Source: Asparagopsis taxiformis (Eukaryota > Rhodophyta > Florideophyceae > Bonnemaisoniales > Bonnemaisoniaceae). From it: 28,093 bases of DNA. Location of the stretch: the NCBI GenBank assembly GCA_030407315.1, contig JALQPE010001881.1, positions 1-28,093 on the forward strand, written 5' to 3'. The notes below the pieces were generated by a model. That model ran no database searches. It was not told the origin of the DNA and worked only from the letters and a program-made list of their open reading frames with translations. This document shows, in pieces, positions 26,850 through 28,093 of this stretch (positions are counted from its first letter, which is position 1; each line of letters begins with the position of its first letter). Made by a program: the position numbers and the translations under genes.

Positions 26850-28078
26850 AGGCACTAGAAAGTATTACCCTAGGCATCATATTCTACTACTTTCCCGTTC
26901 TGTCCGAGTCAGTACCGCCAGGCACTACAATTTACTGGTTCAGTATAGACTTCCCGGCAGTAAATTGTACTGTCTCAAGCACTAGTTCCAGGTAGTGAAA
27001 TGTACTGCCACAGGTAGCACTTCCAGGTAGTACACTGCACTGCCACAGGCAGTAACTGGTACTGTCCTATGCCCCTGTCGAGTACAACACTATCAGACAG
27101 TACTTTACGCTGATCTGGACAGCTCTATAATACATCAAAATCTACTACTTTTTGTAGTGCTGTGGGGCAGCAATTCACATATCCTGGAGCAGTACAGCGT
27201 GGCAGTGATTTACACATACGCAAGTAGTAGAGCACGGCAGCACTTTCCACCACGGCAAGTAGCACGGTACGGTAGCACTTTTCGTATCATAAAGCAGTAC
27301 TATCAGGCAGCTTTTCCCAGAGACTATCAGCACCTCATTTCATTGCTTTCACACATTTCGTCAGACATCATAATTTACTGTCCCCACTCGCTTCCACAGG
27401 CAGTAGAATACACAGCCTCGAAGCATGTCTGCTGTCATCATATTCCACTGCATTACTCTACTGCCAGAACATAGACTTGTCACTACCTGTAAGTACAAAA
27501 AAAAGCAGCACCACACAGCAGCAGAAATTACTGCTTTGTCCAATAATAGAATACAGTACATTTCTCTGCCTCTGCCATGACCTGCAGGCAGTATCATACA
27601 GTACATCGGGGCACTACCTAAATATAGCAAAATGTGCTGCCGTCATTCGGGCCCGCAGCCAGCACAGCACGCTGCCGGAAACACTAGCTTCTACTGCCAC
27701 ACGGTGCATCCCACGCCACCAAATAGTACTGCCGTGGGCCATATTCCTGGACAGCATATTTTACTCCCTCCCCGTGCTGCCCAAGTCAGCACAATATACT
27801 ACTTTATTTTACAGGCCAATGTAGCACAAATCACTGCCAGAAAGACAATCTAAATCCAGCAACTATCACTGCCTCCCACCACTGCCTCACGTCATACATC
27901 CAGGCAGTACTTTCTACTGCCGTCGGCAGCACATGGCCACTGCCTCCGGGCAGTGCACTGTACTGCCGGCAAGTAGGGCATTAATTTATATTTTTACAGT
28001 ACTAAATTTTACTGCCTCAGGCAGTAAATTTTACTGCCGTACAGTACTGCCCCAGGCCCGATTTCAGACACAGTAGTG
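26850..28078. mobile_element. E2 right subterminal region and terminus
   Basis: About 1.2 kb filled with short inverted motifs of the form TACTGCC-N-GGCAGTA in both orientations, diverged and irregularly spaced, unlike the tidy 35-bp array of E1. The final ~100 bp align with 10580-10676 and end at GTAGTG (28073-28078), followed by AGG. Dense subterminal repeats are where CACTA-type transposition proteins usually bind. The motif ACTGCC here corresponds to ACTGTC in E1, so the two elements may have diverged binding specificity. Confidence 0.75.
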
Positions 28079-28093
28079 AGGAGAATGGTTAAG

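Larger units (their letters stand above)
17641..28078 (-). mobile_element. Element E2: CACTA/Plavaka-like transposon with ParB-like and 2OG-like genes
   Basis: Best preserved copy: Tnp2, ParB-like and 2OG-like ORFs on the minus strand, with a non-coding leader and a subterminal repeat region at the right. The right terminus GTAGTG (28073-28078) aligns with that of E1. The left limit given is only the stop of the 2OG-like gene; the true end lies further left and was not found. All three long ORFs are open over their conserved domains, so this copy may be functional. Together they suggest one transposon encoding its transposase plus two accessory activities. Confidence 0.6.

Overview
The window looks like nuclear DNA of a eukaryote and is made almost wholly of mobile elements. 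Coding regions are long and intron-free, there are no bacterial operon signals, and a Ty3/gypsy-type retrotransposon sits among CACTA/Plavaka-like DNA transposons. The lineage cannot be fixed from sequence alone. A transposon-rich alga (for example a red alga) is a guess from general character, not a result. No clear host housekeeping gene, tRNA or rRNA was found.

Layout. (1) Positions 1-10676, element E1, all genes on the minus strand: a decayed 2-oxoglutarate (2OG) dioxygenase-like gene running off the left edge, a decayed ParB-like gene, an array of five 37-bp perfect palindromes in units of about 111 bp or more, a CACTA/Plavaka-like transposase (Tnp1) with one frameshift near its 3' end, a regulatory region with a long imperfect hairpin, and a subterminal array (fifteen 35-bp repeats) ending at a GTAGTG terminus. 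(2) 10677-14521: the 5' part of a Ty3/gypsy retrotransposon on the minus strand (LTR, primer site, gag, aspartic protease, start of reverse transcriptase), interrupted inside RT by the E1 terminus. (3) 14522-about 17400: remnant 'B', a ParB-like gene joined to the N-terminal part of a 2OG-like gene that the LTR cuts off, with hairpin repeats upstream. (4) 17641-28078, element E2: the best preserved copy, with 2OG-like, ParB-like and transposase (Tnp2) ORFs, an upstream regulatory region, and a subterminal repeat region ending in the same GTAGTG terminus.

The likely history is nested: remnant B is oldest, the retrotransposon inserted into its 2OG gene, and E1 then inserted into the retrotransposon's RT. 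The main novelty candidate is a CACTA-class transposon that appears to carry two accessory functions, a ParB/sulfiredoxin-fold DGxHR protein and a 2OG-Fe(II) oxygenase-like protein. These two seem to be made as, or derived from, one fused polypeptide. Palindromes with a TACCCGGTA or TACCGGGTA core lie upstream of all three ParB-like genes. A working model (inference) is that the ParB-like domain binds these palindromes while the oxygenase modifies DNA or chromatin at the element, as proposed for TET/JBP genes linked to other eukaryotic transposons.

All assignments rest on reading motifs by eye and comparing copies within the window. The left ends of E1 and E2 are not resolved.
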